Positions 24,759-32,076 of a stretch of 64,000 nucleotides of DNA are shown piece after piece. The DNA is from Onthophagus taurus. Lineage: Eukaryota > Arthropoda > Insecta > Coleoptera > Scarabaeidae. Where the stretch lies: positions 26,233,501-26,297,500 of the forward strand of contig NC_091971.1 in NCBI RefSeq assembly GCF_036711975.1, in the 5' to 3' direction. A program made the position numbers and the translations under genes. The notes beneath the pieces were generated by a model that saw only the letters and a program-made list of their open reading frames with translations, did not search any database and was not told where the DNA came from. The first letter of the stretch is position 1, and each line of letters starts with the position of its first letter.

Positions 24759-25661
24759 ATGCATCGATCAAGCAAACGGTCTGGTCGAGGTATTGTGAAT
24801 ACATTAATCAATAAGCTTCCGATAGAACTACATTTGCCAGGTTATAATTATTGCGGTCCGGGAACCAAATTGGTAAAGAGATTAGTTCGTGGAGATCGGG
24901 GAGTGAATAAATTAGACGACGCCTGTAAAACGCATGATATTGCCTACGCAGCGACATCGAATTTAGCTGAGCGACACATAGCCGATAAAGAGTTGTATAA
25001 GACGGCGAAAGAGCGGTTGAGAAGTAAAGACGCAAGCTTAGGAGAGCGACTATCGTCGGCGTTAGTGTCAACGATAATGAAAGGAAAAACAATAATGGGT
25101 ATGGGAATGCAAATTCGTGCCCTAAGACGTAGAGGGACAACTCGTCAGAAGTTGAAACGTGGCGGTAAGTTGTCGTTTACGCAGGCAATGAACTTAGTGC
25201 GGCGAGCGATTGCACAGACCAACAGTACGAATACAAAGGGAGATGTACAAGTGGGTTACAATCTGTTGAAACCTTATCAAGGTAGAATACTTAAACCGCG
25301 CGGAAAAATAATCAAGATTCCCAAGACGGGAGGTTTTTTACCCTTAATACTTGCAGCTTTGGGTGCTCTCGGTTCTTTAGGCGGAGGTGCAGCAGCTATT
25401 GCAAAAACCGTAAACGAAGCAAAAATAGCAAGGGAGCAGTTACAAGAAGCCCAACGTCACAATCGGGCTATGGAACCAAAAGCGATCGGCAGCGGTTTGT
25501 ATATTAAACCATATAAGCAAGGTTGCGGACTAGTCATGAAAACGGTATCACGAAAATCAAAGCGACTAAAACGCCCCAAGAGGGCGAACAAAATTGGTAC
25601 AGGAATGTTTATTAATCCATATAAAAAGGGTTGTGGTTATAAAACTGTAGCAAAAAACTAA
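24759..25661 (+). CDS. PLA2-like and pX-like minor virion protein
   Basis: A 300-residue protein with three recognisable parts. Residues about 22-75 form a phospholipase A2-like domain: a calcium-loop-type YCGPG at 31-35 and a D-x-C-x-x-HD pattern with His59-Asp60, then Tyr63. Parvovirus capsids and adintovirus-type elements carry comparable domains. Residues 191-216 are a Gly/Ala/Leu-rich hydrophobic segment (GGFLPLILAALGALGSLGGG) like the membrane-active or core peptides of adenoviruses (pX/pVI type), preceded by an Arg/Lys-rich stretch. The C-terminus contains the motif GSGLYIKPYKQGCGL at 244-258 and again, modified, at 280-294. It heads the capsid cluster and ends at a slippery A_AAA_AAC followed by TAA. 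Membrane or core roles are inferred from the families. Confidence 0.85.
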   Translation: MHRSSKRSGRGIVNTLINKLPIELHLPGYNYCGPGTKLVKRLVRGDRGVNKLDDACKTHDIAYAATSNLAERHIADKELYKTAKERLRSKDASLGERLSSALVSTIMKGKTIMGMGMQIRALRRRGTTRQKLKRGGKLSFTQAMNLVRRAIAQTNSTNTKGDVQVGYNLLKPYQGRILKPRGKIIKIPKTGGFLPLILAALGALGSLGGGAAAIAKTVNEAKIAREQLQEAQRHNRAMEPKAIGSGLYIKPYKQGCGLVMKTVSRKSKRLKRPKRANKIGTGMFINPYKKGCGYKTVAKN

Positions 25662-25745
25662 TAAAAATACCCCAACATTCTTTAACGGATGTAGAGTTAA
25701 GGCGATATGCACGAGCGCTTGATCTGTTAAACTTTCGTGGGGTGT
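25652..25745 (+). promoter_or_regulatory. Candidate -1 programmed ribosomal frameshift signal
   Basis: In the frame of the PLA2/pX gene the last codons read GCA AAA AAC TAA, giving the canonical slippery heptamer A_AAA_AAC at 25652-25658 right before the stop. A -1 slip enters the protease frame, which is open from 25643 (upstream stop at 25640-25642) to 26050. Eight nt after the heptamer, ACCCCA with flanks (25667-25674) can pair with TGGGGT with flanks (25738-25745), an 8-bp stem with one G-U pair. Its 63-nt loop contains a further small bulged stem (25699-25720). Spacing is in the usual range for such signals. This is sequence-based inference; no expression data. Confidence 0.65.
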
Positions 25746-26050
25746 ACATGAGAAACAATTTACCGAAGAAAATCCGAAAACGAGAGAGTGGGATAATAAA
25801 TCTTGATAATCGTACGGGTCCCGGTACTCACTGGACAGCTTACAACAAGGATGGTGTAAATGTTAACTACTTTGACAGTTATGGAGATTTACGACCACCG
25901 ATTGAAGTGGAGAAGTATTTTATATCGGATGGGGGGAGAAATATTGTGAGGTATAATTATCGACGATATCAAAAAGAAGATCAAACAAATTGTGGACAAT
26001 TGTGTCTGCATTTCTTAGATAGTTTAAATACCAAGGAAGTATCCGTGTAA
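25655..26050 (+). CDS. PRO: Adenovirus-type cysteine protease (Polinton PRO)
   Basis: Processes virion proteins in related systems. The frame is open from 25643, but its first ATG is at 25748. The codons upstream of that ATG encode a leucine- and arginine-rich helix plus the run LLNFRGVYMR, which in this family is part of the protease, so translation probably enters by -1 frameshifting from the PLA2/pX gene. Catalytic residues are visible: His in GTHW (codon 25829-25831), Asp in YFDSYG, a Gln in the YQKEDQ region for the oxyanion hole, and Cys in TNCGQLC (codon 25991-25993). Length is short, as usual for Polinton proteases. If the AUG at 25748 is used instead, the product has 100 residues and lacks part of the N-terminal helix. 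Confidence 0.88.
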   Translation, partial: KLIKIPQHSLTDVELRRYARALDLLNFRGVYMRNNLPKKIRKRESGIINLDNRTGPGTHWTAYNKDGVNVNYFDSYGDLRPPIEVEKYFISDGGRNIVRYNYRRYQKEDQTNCGQLCLHFLDSLNTKEVSV

Positions 26051-26070
26051 GATTAGTCTTGAGAACAACA

Positions 26071-26814
26071 ATGGAACAAGATACAATACATACAAGTTAT
26101 ACATTTACGCTCACCGGAAGGGGGTCGGAGTTGTCTTGTAACTTTAACCCACCGATTTATTTGAATGAACTCGGTACATACGAGTTAGCTCTTTTAAATT
26201 TCGAAACGTTCAATACGTTACCTAATATCGATTCAACAAACAATATTTTACAATATGAAGATCATATGGGAAATTTTACAGAGAATATTGAAATACCGCT
26301 AGGAACATACGATATTAACGATATTAACGAATACGTTAAAAAAACATTAACAGCGAGGAATATTCTCAGCGTGACTACACCGGGTACACAGATACGCATA
26401 AGAGGTAATAATAATACGCAACGTGCTGAGATAAAAACAAACCGGCGAATAAATTTTGCTAGCGATAATTCAATCGGTTCCTTACTTGGTTTTAACCCTA
26501 AAGTTATACCTAAAAACACGATAACAGAATCGGATCATATCGTGAATATAAATAAAACGAATGCATTACAAATTTATTGTAATTTGAGCTCCGGATCGTA
26601 TACGAATGGACAACCCATGCACGTGTTGTATCATTTCTTCCCGAACGTACCGGCTGGTTTTAAAATAATAGAAGCTCCGCAACAACCGATTTACTTACCT
26701 GTTACAACGAACGTGATTAGTACATTAATAGTACGCATACTTGATCAGGACGGTCAGTTGGTAAACTTCAGAGACGAAGAAGTGACCGTGAGAGTGCACT
26801 TGAAATCGGTGTGA
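26071..26814 (+). CDS. mCP: Minor capsid protein (penton-like)
   Basis: A 247-residue protein from ATG 26071 (context ACAACAATGG, 20 nt after the protease stop). It begins with a beta-rich segment containing FTLTGRGSELSCNF and the run YELALLNFETFNTLPNID, then IPLGTYDINDINEYV, and ends with a beta-rich segment containing YHFFPNVPAGFKI and VRILDQDGQLVNFRDEEVTV. These match my memory of the Polinton minor capsid protein, which is predicted to be a single jelly-roll forming the capsid vertices. No cysteine cluster, signal peptide or membrane helix. It sits between protease and major capsid gene, the usual neighbourhood. Fold assignment rests on family resemblance. Confidence 0.78.
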   Translation: MEQDTIHTSYTFTLTGRGSELSCNFNPPIYLNELGTYELALLNFETFNTLPNIDSTNNILQYEDHMGNFTENIEIPLGTYDINDINEYVKKTLTARNILSVTTPGTQIRIRGNNNTQRAEIKTNRRINFASDNSIGSLLGFNPKVIPKNTITESDHIVNINKTNALQIYCNLSSGSYTNGQPMHVLYHFFPNVPAGFKIIEAPQQPIYLPVTTNVISTLIVRILDQDGQLVNFRDEEVTVRVHLKSV

Positions 26815-26831
26815 GTAGTAGGGTATTTAAT

Positions 26832-27002
26832 ATGGGTATAGTGTACGACGTTCGAAGAAAAGCACAGGAAAATCTGGGTGATAGAGTAATGTATAAAACG
26901 GTACGAAAGGATGTAAAACCTAACAGTAAGCGAAAATCAACTACCCAGTTAACACGCGTCAATCGTCAGTATTTAAGCAACTTAGGTTTTCAACTACTAT
27001 AA
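26832..27002 (+). CDS. Small basic peptide (56 aa), capsid cluster
   Basis: ATG at 26832, 17 nt after the minor capsid stop; its TAA directly precedes the ATG of the major capsid gene (TAAATG). The 56 residues are strongly basic (MGIVYDVRRKAQ at the start, then VRKDVKPNSKRKS), which would suit binding to packaged DNA or a scaffold role. Its placement between the two capsid genes and preserved frame suggest it is real, although it is short. No family recognised with certainty. Confidence 0.6.
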   Translation: MGIVYDVRRKAQENLGDRVMYKTVRKDVKPNSKRKSTTQLTRVNRQYLSNLGFQLL

Positions 27003-28265
27003 ATGGAGTCCTTAAACGTCACGGAGAAAATAAAAGTAGATAACTCGATTGTAAGTTACGAATATCATTCCCATCAACCGTTTGGTTCTACTAGCTTCGG
27101 TAACAATGATGAAATTCGTATAGGCATACCCGAAATAGACAATTACACATTGCCTCATGAAAGTTTTTTGTATGTGGAAGGGAGCGTACGTAAACTGGAT
27201 GCGAGTGGTAAAGCAACAAAAGATGCTAGTGCAACTGCAAAATTGATAAATAATCCTGTAGCGTTTATGTTCAGTGATATTCGCTATCTTATAAATGGTG
27301 TTCAAATAGATGGAGTGAGAAACGTGGGGTTAACATCATGTATGAAAGGATACTTTTCGTATACCCCTCACGATATAATAAAGTTGGCGAACGCAGGTTG
27401 GAACATGGGCGAGGATCTGCTAGGTCAAGTGGTCCCAACATCCCCTGTAACGGATGCAATAATGGATAAAAATGGAAATTTTGGATTGAGTGTACCGCTA
27501 AAGACATTAATAGGGTTTGCTGAAGATTTTAAAACAATTGTGATGAATGTGAGACAAGAGCTAGTGTTAATTCGTAATAATGATGATAATGATGTGCTTG
27601 TGAATACGGTAGAAGAACCGTTACAGTTAAAAATCGATAAAGTTGTGTGGAGAATGCCCCATCTAGCCGTAGGCTTACGAGAACAATTAGCTCTAACAAA
27701 AATAGCAGGACGAAATATTGATCTGCAAATACCTTTTCGCAGTTGGGAAGTACATGAATATCCTTCTTTACCTCAAACAACAAAGCATTCATGGGCTGTG
27801 AAAACAGCTCCGCAGTTGGAAACACCTAGATTTATAATAATTGGGTTTCAAACAAAGAAGAAAGGAAAACAGTTGGCGAACATGGCAACCTTTGATAATG
27901 TAAAACTCACCAATTTGACGGTATTCCTAAACGGTGAACGCTACCCATACGATAATCTGAACGTGGACTTTGATAGTAATCGTGTCGCAGTGTTATATGA
28001 CATGTATACACGCTTTCAAAAGTCCTACTATGGGAAGGAAGGAGAACCATTACTCACTCCGAAACAATTTATTGAAAATTATCCACTGATTGGAATTGAT
28101 TGTACATATCAAGCAGAAGCGCTACACAAAAGTGGGGTAGAAATACGGATAGAATTTACGACAAAAAATCCGATTCCTGATGGTACCACAGCATACTGTT
28201 TAGTTTTACATGATAAGGCGTTTCAATATTCTCCACTAACAAAAATCGTCAAACAAATGACTTGA
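27003..28265 (+). CDS. MCP: Major capsid protein (double jelly-roll type)
   Basis: A 420-residue protein with ATG at 27003 immediately after the preceding stop. The N-terminal region holds EYHSHQPFGSTSF, NNDEIRI and DNYTLPHESFLYVEG; the middle holds FMFSDIRYLINGVQIDGVR; the C-terminal half has GFQTKKKGKQ and NPIPDGTTAYCLVLHDKAF. These agree with the Polinton major capsid protein of arthropod elements, in which two jelly-roll domains form the hexagonal capsomer. It is the last gene of the tightly packed virion cluster (24759-28265). No membrane segments. The assignment is by remembered family pattern and gene order; a structure prediction would settle it. Confidence 0.82.
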   Translation: MESLNVTEKIKVDNSIVSYEYHSHQPFGSTSFGNNDEIRIGIPEIDNYTLPHESFLYVEGSVRKLDASGKATKDASATAKLINNPVAFMFSDIRYLINGVQIDGVRNVGLTSCMKGYFSYTPHDIIKLANAGWNMGEDLLGQVVPTSPVTDAIMDKNGNFGLSVPLKTLIGFAEDFKTIVMNVRQELVLIRNNDDNDVLVNTVEEPLQLKIDKVVWRMPHLAVGLREQLALTKIAGRNIDLQIPFRSWEVHEYPSLPQTTKHSWAVKTAPQLETPRFIIIGFQTKKKGKQLANMATFDNVKLTNLTVFLNGERYPYDNLNVDFDSNRVAVLYDMYTRFQKSYYGKEGEPLLTPKQFIENYPLIGIDCTYQAEALHKSGVEIRIEFTTKNPIPDGTTAYCLVLHDKAFQYSPLTKIVKQMT

Positions 28266-28390
28266 GTATGGGGAAAGAAGGGTTGGTAGTGTGTAGTTGG
28301 ATCGGATCCTGAGCCGCATCGCACCCGTAGCTCATCATCCGAAATGTGAGACTTCTATATTCAGCGTAAACAAAAAAAAAAGTCGTAGAG

Positions 28391-28396
28391 TATAAG
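28391..28396 (+). promoter_or_regulatory. TATA-like box upstream of the second D-x-QGF gene
   Basis: TATAAG at 28391-28396, about 50 nt before the ATG at 28443. An ATG at 28427, out of frame with the gene, would give a 14-codon upstream frame if included in the message. Confidence 0.35.
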
Positions 28397-28442
28397 TTGT
28401 GCGACAGATTTCTACGGCTGCATAGTATGGATAATCGTGTTG

Positions 28443-28958
28443 ATGTACGGAAGCAAGATGTATTCAAATAAAACTCAATACATAATTCTCGATATACAAG
28501 GTTTCATGGTCAACGAAGATCAGTTCGTACCTAAAGAATTAGCATCATGTGATAGTAACAAATGCATAACCCACCACGTTTTTCAACCGAGTAGCAGTAT
28601 AGCTTCATTACCATCTAAATATAGGAATACTGCAAACTGGTTAATGACACATCATCATTGCATCGACTGGAAAGTTGGTTTTATCCATCCAATGGAATTC
28701 GACGCCATAGTCAAATATCTGTGTCGGAATGTCAAGAAAGTGTATGTTAAAGGACCTGAAAAAATTAAATTTTTAAGACATATTATTTCCGCGCCGATAT
28801 TTGCGTTGGAAGGTAGTATCTATAAACTTGAGATGGGTATACCGAGCTGTGCTTTTCACTCGCGACGAAGAAGTATGTGCGCTCTTTCCAATGTACGCCA
28901 CTTACAAGAAGTTGTCGAAGAGGGGGTGCAAAACAAGGATGCGAAAGACAGTCGGTGA
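28443..28958 (+). CDS. D-x-QGF family protein, copy 2 (function unknown)
   Basis: A 171-residue protein from ATG 28443. Motifs parallel to the gene at 22435: D-I-Q-G-F near 17-21, P-K-E-L-A, H-H-x-F-Q-P, a W with a HHH cluster then W-K-x-G, V-Y-V-K-G-x-E-K, S-C-A-F-H, and C-A-L-S-N-V. The spacing between motifs is similar, so the two are diverged paralogues rather than a recent duplication; the nucleotide sequences no longer align well. The HHH cluster (THHHCIDW) is not matched exactly in copy 1, which has only one His pair there (LHHLHYENG). The conserved Asp, His and Cys residues could form a metal site, but no activity is established. Follows the major capsid gene. Confidence 0.8.
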   Translation: MYGSKMYSNKTQYIILDIQGFMVNEDQFVPKELASCDSNKCITHHVFQPSSSIASLPSKYRNTANWLMTHHHCIDWKVGFIHPMEFDAIVKYLCRNVKKVYVKGPEKIKFLRHIISAPIFALEGSIYKLEMGIPSCAFHSRRRSMCALSNVRHLQEVVEEGVQNKDAKDSR

Positions 28959-28959
28959 C

Positions 28960-28993
28960 TATAAAGCAGAGACAAGTCGTAATGGGGGATAGT
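28960..28993 (+). promoter_or_regulatory. Putative TATA promoter for the small protein at 29009
   Basis: TATAAA at 28960-28965 lies at the extreme 3' end of the preceding gene (stop at 28956-28958); an ATAGTT at 28988-28993 is about 30 nt downstream, and the ATG is at 29009. Confidence 0.45.
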
Positions 28994-29008
28994 TAAGAGC
29001 TGGTTGCG

Positions 29009-29344
29009 ATGGAACAAGTGTTCACTGTGTTTGGGTGTTGGCCACTTACATCTGCCAAGAAAGTGTACAGCGTAATGAAAAAATATGAACAAGATGCCTC
29101 ATTTGCGAACATTCCAGCTCGTGATTTAAAATATTTACCAACACAGTATTATTTCGATAAAGTACCATCTATGGAATTACGAAGAATTTGGACCCAACTA
29201 CCGTTCGCCTACCAGCAATCGAAAATGTTACAAATGAAGTTACCGTGTCTTGAACATTATAATAATGATTGTGCGGAAACTCATTTCGATGGACCACCAC
29301 CACCTAAAATGCATTGTATTAAATGTACGTTAGAAAAGAAATAA
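29009..29344 (+). CDS. Small protein of unknown function (111 aa)
   Basis: ATG at 29009 (GCGATGG) with a TATAAA box 45 nt upstream; 111 codons to TAA at 29342-29344, then AT-rich 3' flank. The N-terminal half is helical-looking (KKVYSVMKKYEQDASF). The C-terminal half has a Pro run PPPPK and four Cys, including a final CIKCTLEK, which may bind metal together with the upstream Cys and His residues. Last gene before the GC-rich hairpin, so it closes the left half of the element. No family recognised; it could be an accessory virion or regulatory factor. Confidence 0.6.
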   Translation: MEQVFTVFGCWPLTSAKKVYSVMKKYEQDASFANIPARDLKYLPTQYYFDKVPSMELRRIWTQLPFAYQQSKMLQMKLPCLEHYNNDCAETHFDGPPPPKMHCIKCTLEKK

Positions 29345-29394
29345 ATGTTATTTTTTTATCCATATTGATGAGTTTTATTTAAAGAAACCTCTTC

Positions 29395-29541
29395 ACCTCC
29401 CCTCCCCCCTCCCCCCTCCCCCCTCCCCCCTCCCCTCCCCCTCCCCCCTCCCCCCCACCGCCCGCGCGGGGGGGTGGGGCAGGGGTGGGGCAGGGGTGGG
29501 GCAGGGGAGGGGGAGGGGAGGGGGAGGGGGGAGGGGGGATT
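29395..29541. repeat. GC-rich inverted low-complexity block (C-rich arm, then G-rich arm)
   Basis: About 65 nt of CCCCTCC-type sequence is followed, after a CCCGCGCGGG centre at 29461-29470, by about 70 nt of GGGGTGG/GGGGAGG-type sequence. The two arms are near-complementary, so a long hairpin can form; the G-rich strand also has many runs of four or more G, suitable for G-quadruplexes. It contrasts sharply with the AT-rich surroundings and separates the virion gene half from the rest. Assembly or sequencing of such a block is error-prone. Confidence 0.85.
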
Positions 29542-29738
29542 GTAACCCCCCTTGAGTCACGGGCGAAGATAAGGTCCGAACGACCTCGCATTCTCAGACA
29601 GTATGACCTCCCCTTGGGCCACAGGCGATAACAAGGAGAAAACCTGGACAACCTCGCATTCCCAGACAGTATGACCTCCCCTTCAGTCACAGGCGATAAC
29701 AAGGAGAAGACCTAAACGACCTCGCATTCCCAGACAGT
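29539..29738 (+). repeat. 68-bp tandem repeat, three units
   Basis: Units at about 29539-29602 (64 bp, diverged), 29603-29670 and 29671-29738. Shared landmarks are CTCGCATTCCCAGACAGT and ACAGGCGATAACAAGGAG. Directly adjoins the GC-rich block. No open frame of interest; perhaps a regulatory or replication-related iteration. Confidence 0.85.
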
Positions 29739-29884
29739 TGACCGGACAAATACCTGTTCACTAACCCGTACTTAAAGGTAGTGGAAAGTGGGTTACTCCT
29801 CACTCCGTGTACAGCAGTCGCTGAGTGATATAGTAGTGTACAAAAGACGATAATTCCTTAAAAAGTGTGTTTACAATAATAACA

Positions 29885-30242
29885 GATTTTGTTAAAAACT
29901 GTGTTTTTCCGACCACGAAGAAATCGCCTTCTGCTAGAAAACCATTTGAAAAGTAAGTTACATCAATACAATTTTTATCGGTTTTCTTCATGTATGTTTG
30001 TGATGATTTCAGGTATTAATTGTTATACGCTGAGAAAAGTGGTTCTTCAGCGCATTGCAAACCTGTCAGACGTGATAGAAAACCATTTGAAAAGTAAGTT
30101 ACATCAATACAATTTTTATCGGTTTTCTTCATGTATGTTTGTGATGATTTCAGACATTAATTGTTATACGCTGAGAAAAGTGGTTCTTCAGCGGATTGCA
30201 AACTTGTCAGACGTGAGCGAACGTATAATTTTAATAAAATAA
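29885..30242 (+). CDS. Possible spliced small gene with duplicated 27-residue unit
   Basis: Two 141-bp units in tandem each contain a GTAAGT donor and a GATTTCAG acceptor 60 nt apart (candidate introns 29953-30012 and 30094-30153) around an 81-nt exon (30013-30093). Exon and intron are both multiples of three without stops, so the frame stays open to 30242 whether or not splicing occurs. The spliced reading repeats a leucine-rich, amphipathic unit (INCYTLRKVVLQRIANLSDV). No ATG is found in frame before 29989, and the first exon has none, so a further upstream exon is needed if the spliced form is real. If unspliced, an ATG at 29989 gives a frame of about 84 codons. Function unknown. Confidence 0.4.
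29935..30216 (+). repeat. 141-bp direct tandem duplication
   Basis: Unit 1 at 29935-30075 and unit 2 at 30076-30216, differing at only a few bases (for example GGTATT against GACATT after the acceptor, and CGCATT against CGGATT). The near identity shows a recent duplication inside the Polinton. Confidence 0.92.
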
Positions 30243-30288
30243 TCCAAATTTTTTGTAACCCTTTTGATTCCTTGAAGTCTTTCCCATT

Positions 30289-31446
30289 ATGCTTCACTTA
30301 ATTGGTAACAGCCACGCTCGTGCAAGCGATAATACCGATGGTATGACCGACCCACTGGTTGCCGTGCTGCCACGCAATAACGACAGTACGAATGTTGTTG
30401 AGTCAAGCCTACCGTCGTTACCATTATATTGCAGCGGCAACTTTGACGGTTTGAGTCGTACCATGCAGGATTTCACTACAGACCCACCACTGTACGAGCA
30501 AATAATGAATGAGCTCCGGTCACAGCCAGGGAACGACAATGGTGCGATTGTTACCACCAGTCCAACCTTGTCGTCCTACGGCTTAACTCGCATCAGTATG
30601 GAGATACGAGAAGAAGGAACATATCAGGAAGTTGTTGTGCCACCTGAACCTGCTACCAATCAGGCCGACGTGGTACAACCACTTCCAGATATTGTACATA
30701 CGGATGTCACAAGTCAAGCACCTGCTGAAAACCAGGTGCTTGCGGCACCGTCTGTACCAGCGACGGAAGACGTATCCCAACCCTCCGATAGGATATGTGT
30801 TTCGCCTGTCTTCTCGAGTGGACCCATACGGTACACATCCCGCCGTATAAAAAAACGCGTCAACTTGTTGTCAAGGGGTTGCGTGAAACAAACTACCCGC
30901 CCAAACCCTTCTCCTGCTTCACAAGACTCCTGTAGATTGCTGCGAAACGCATTAGCCAAACCTCCCCGTAACACACGAAGAGTACCTACACTCGCTACAG
31001 TAACCAGACCTGCAACGGTGGTTACATCTCCACCAGAGGTGACCATCGACATCCGTGACAGCCCGCCAACTATCACAACTATCCCACCACAAAATGTGGT
31101 GTTCCCACCACCTTTACCTATCCCTACTATCCCGCAGAGGCAAAATCTTCCAGCTGTAAATACCGCACATCCCGACCCATGGGTTGATGCGTTTCTGCAT
31201 TCAACAACCAACTTGGCAAGCAGTCTTTTGTCCCAAGAGGATTTTTTCATCTTGGGCTTGAAACCTCAATTGCAAACCAAAGTGACGACTTTGGAACATC
31301 ATAAGCGCCACTTCGTGAACGCGTTGAATGCAGTAAACCAGAATCCCACCGTCTGCTTTGCTGCTTCTTCAAACATCCTTAACATGTACAACACCAAAAT
31401 TAACCTGTATAAGTCCCTTCTCAGGCTGCTGCCTGACAACGGTTAA
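30289..31446 (+). CDS. Proline-rich disordered protein of unknown function (385 aa)
   Basis: ATG at 30289 and an intact 385-codon frame. Residues 1-290 are Pro/Thr/Ser/Val-rich and probably disordered, with a basic patch (YTSRRIKKRVNLLSRG) near the middle and FPPPLPIPTIP-type proline runs. The last 95 residues look helical (TTLEHHKRHFVNALNAV, MYNTKINLYKSLLRLL) and may form a folded tail domain. Base composition is clearly richer in C than the AT-rich neighbours and codon choice differs, which suggests late acquisition or different selection. It lies in the variable central part of the element where Polintons carry accessory genes. No homology recognised; a DNA-binding or host-interaction role is only speculation. 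Confidence 0.65.
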   Translation: MLHLIGNSHARASDNTDGMTDPLVAVLPRNNDSTNVVESSLPSLPLYCSGNFDGLSRTMQDFTTDPPLYEQIMNELRSQPGNDNGAIVTTSPTLSSYGLTRISMEIREEGTYQEVVVPPEPATNQADVVQPLPDIVHTDVTSQAPAENQVLAAPSVPATEDVSQPSDRICVSPVFSSGPIRYTSRRIKKRVNLLSRGCVKQTTRPNPSPASQDSCRLLRNALAKPPRNTRRVPTLATVTRPATVVTSPPEVTIDIRDSPPTITTIPPQNVVFPPPLPIPTIPQRQNLPAVNTAHPDPWVDAFLHSTTNLASSLLSQEDFFILGLKPQLQTKVTTLEHHKRHFVNALNAVNQNPTVCFAASSNILNMYNTKINLYKSLLRLLPDNG

Positions 31447-31515
31447 TAGCGTTTTTTTTTTGAAGCTCGTTCAGTTTTTTTGTCTCTTGCAGTGTTAACG
31501 TTGCAGGAGTTGGCT

Positions 31516-32076
31516 ATGGAGAGCGTTAATTCGACGATTTCCCGTAAAGACCGTACGTTGCGGTTAGTAGATGTTTTACCAAAGACTCTACTACTAAACG
31601 TAATGTACAGCTGGGACATATGCTTCTGGCGTCGAATATCCCGAAAGGGCGATCGAATCAATCTTGGGGAGGTTTGCTTCCCCACCGTGGAACGCTTTGG
31701 AAAGAAAATGTCGCAAGGCACCGTACATAAGTTGTTCCACGGTTCTCCGGTTGATTGGAGTTCAACTTTCGGAGTGGGTCTTCAGTATCAAGCAAGGTAT
31801 GTTTTTTATGAATCACATTTGGGCAACCTTTGCTATCGTTGTCGACGCCGCCTACACCATATTAGTATAACGAACGTTTTACAACTGGATTGTCGTGTGA
31901 AATTGCGCTCGAAAATAAAGTATGCATCTTCTGAACGATTGCAGACTATTATTTTAAATAAAAAATATTGGTGTGCGATGTGTTGTCGTGTGTCTTTGTT
32001 TCGAGTCTGTTTTAAACCACAACTTGAGGAGGATCAAAGTACTGAGGAATTGTCGGAGGGATGTCTCAGCAACTAA
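31516..32076 (+). CDS. CxxC-containing accessory protein (186 aa), unknown
   Basis: The open frame starts upstream at 31480, but the first ATG is at 31516; an acceptor-like TTTTGTCTCTTGCAG lies at 31477-31492, so an upstream exon cannot be excluded. The 186 residues begin with SRKDRTLRLVDVLPKTLLL; the C-terminal half has CYRCRRRLHH and, about 45 residues later, CAMCCRVSLF, two Cys pairs that could hold a zinc ion. Followed by an acidic tail (QLEEDQSTEEL). The gene follows the proline-rich gene and, like it, is probably accessory. It is not a BIR or classical RING domain as far as I can see. Confidence 0.6.
   Translation: MESVNSTISRKDRTLRLVDVLPKTLLLNVMYSWDICFWRRISRKGDRINLGEVCFPTVERFGKKMSQGTVHKLFHGSPVDWSSTFGVGLQYQARYVFYESHLGNLCYRCRRRLHHISITNVLQLDCRVKLRSKIKYASSERLQTIILNKKYWCAMCCRVSLFRVCFKPQLEEDQSTEELSEGCLSN

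Noticed and set aside
28801..28992. 63-codon frame overlapping the end of the second D-x-QGF gene
   Set aside because: It is the same DNA read in another frame, with no independent support.
29379..29702. Gly- and Pro-rich open frame on the minus strand across the GC-rich block
   Set aside because: It is produced by the low-complexity CCT/GGGGAG tract and 68-bp repeats; it has no ATG context or domain.
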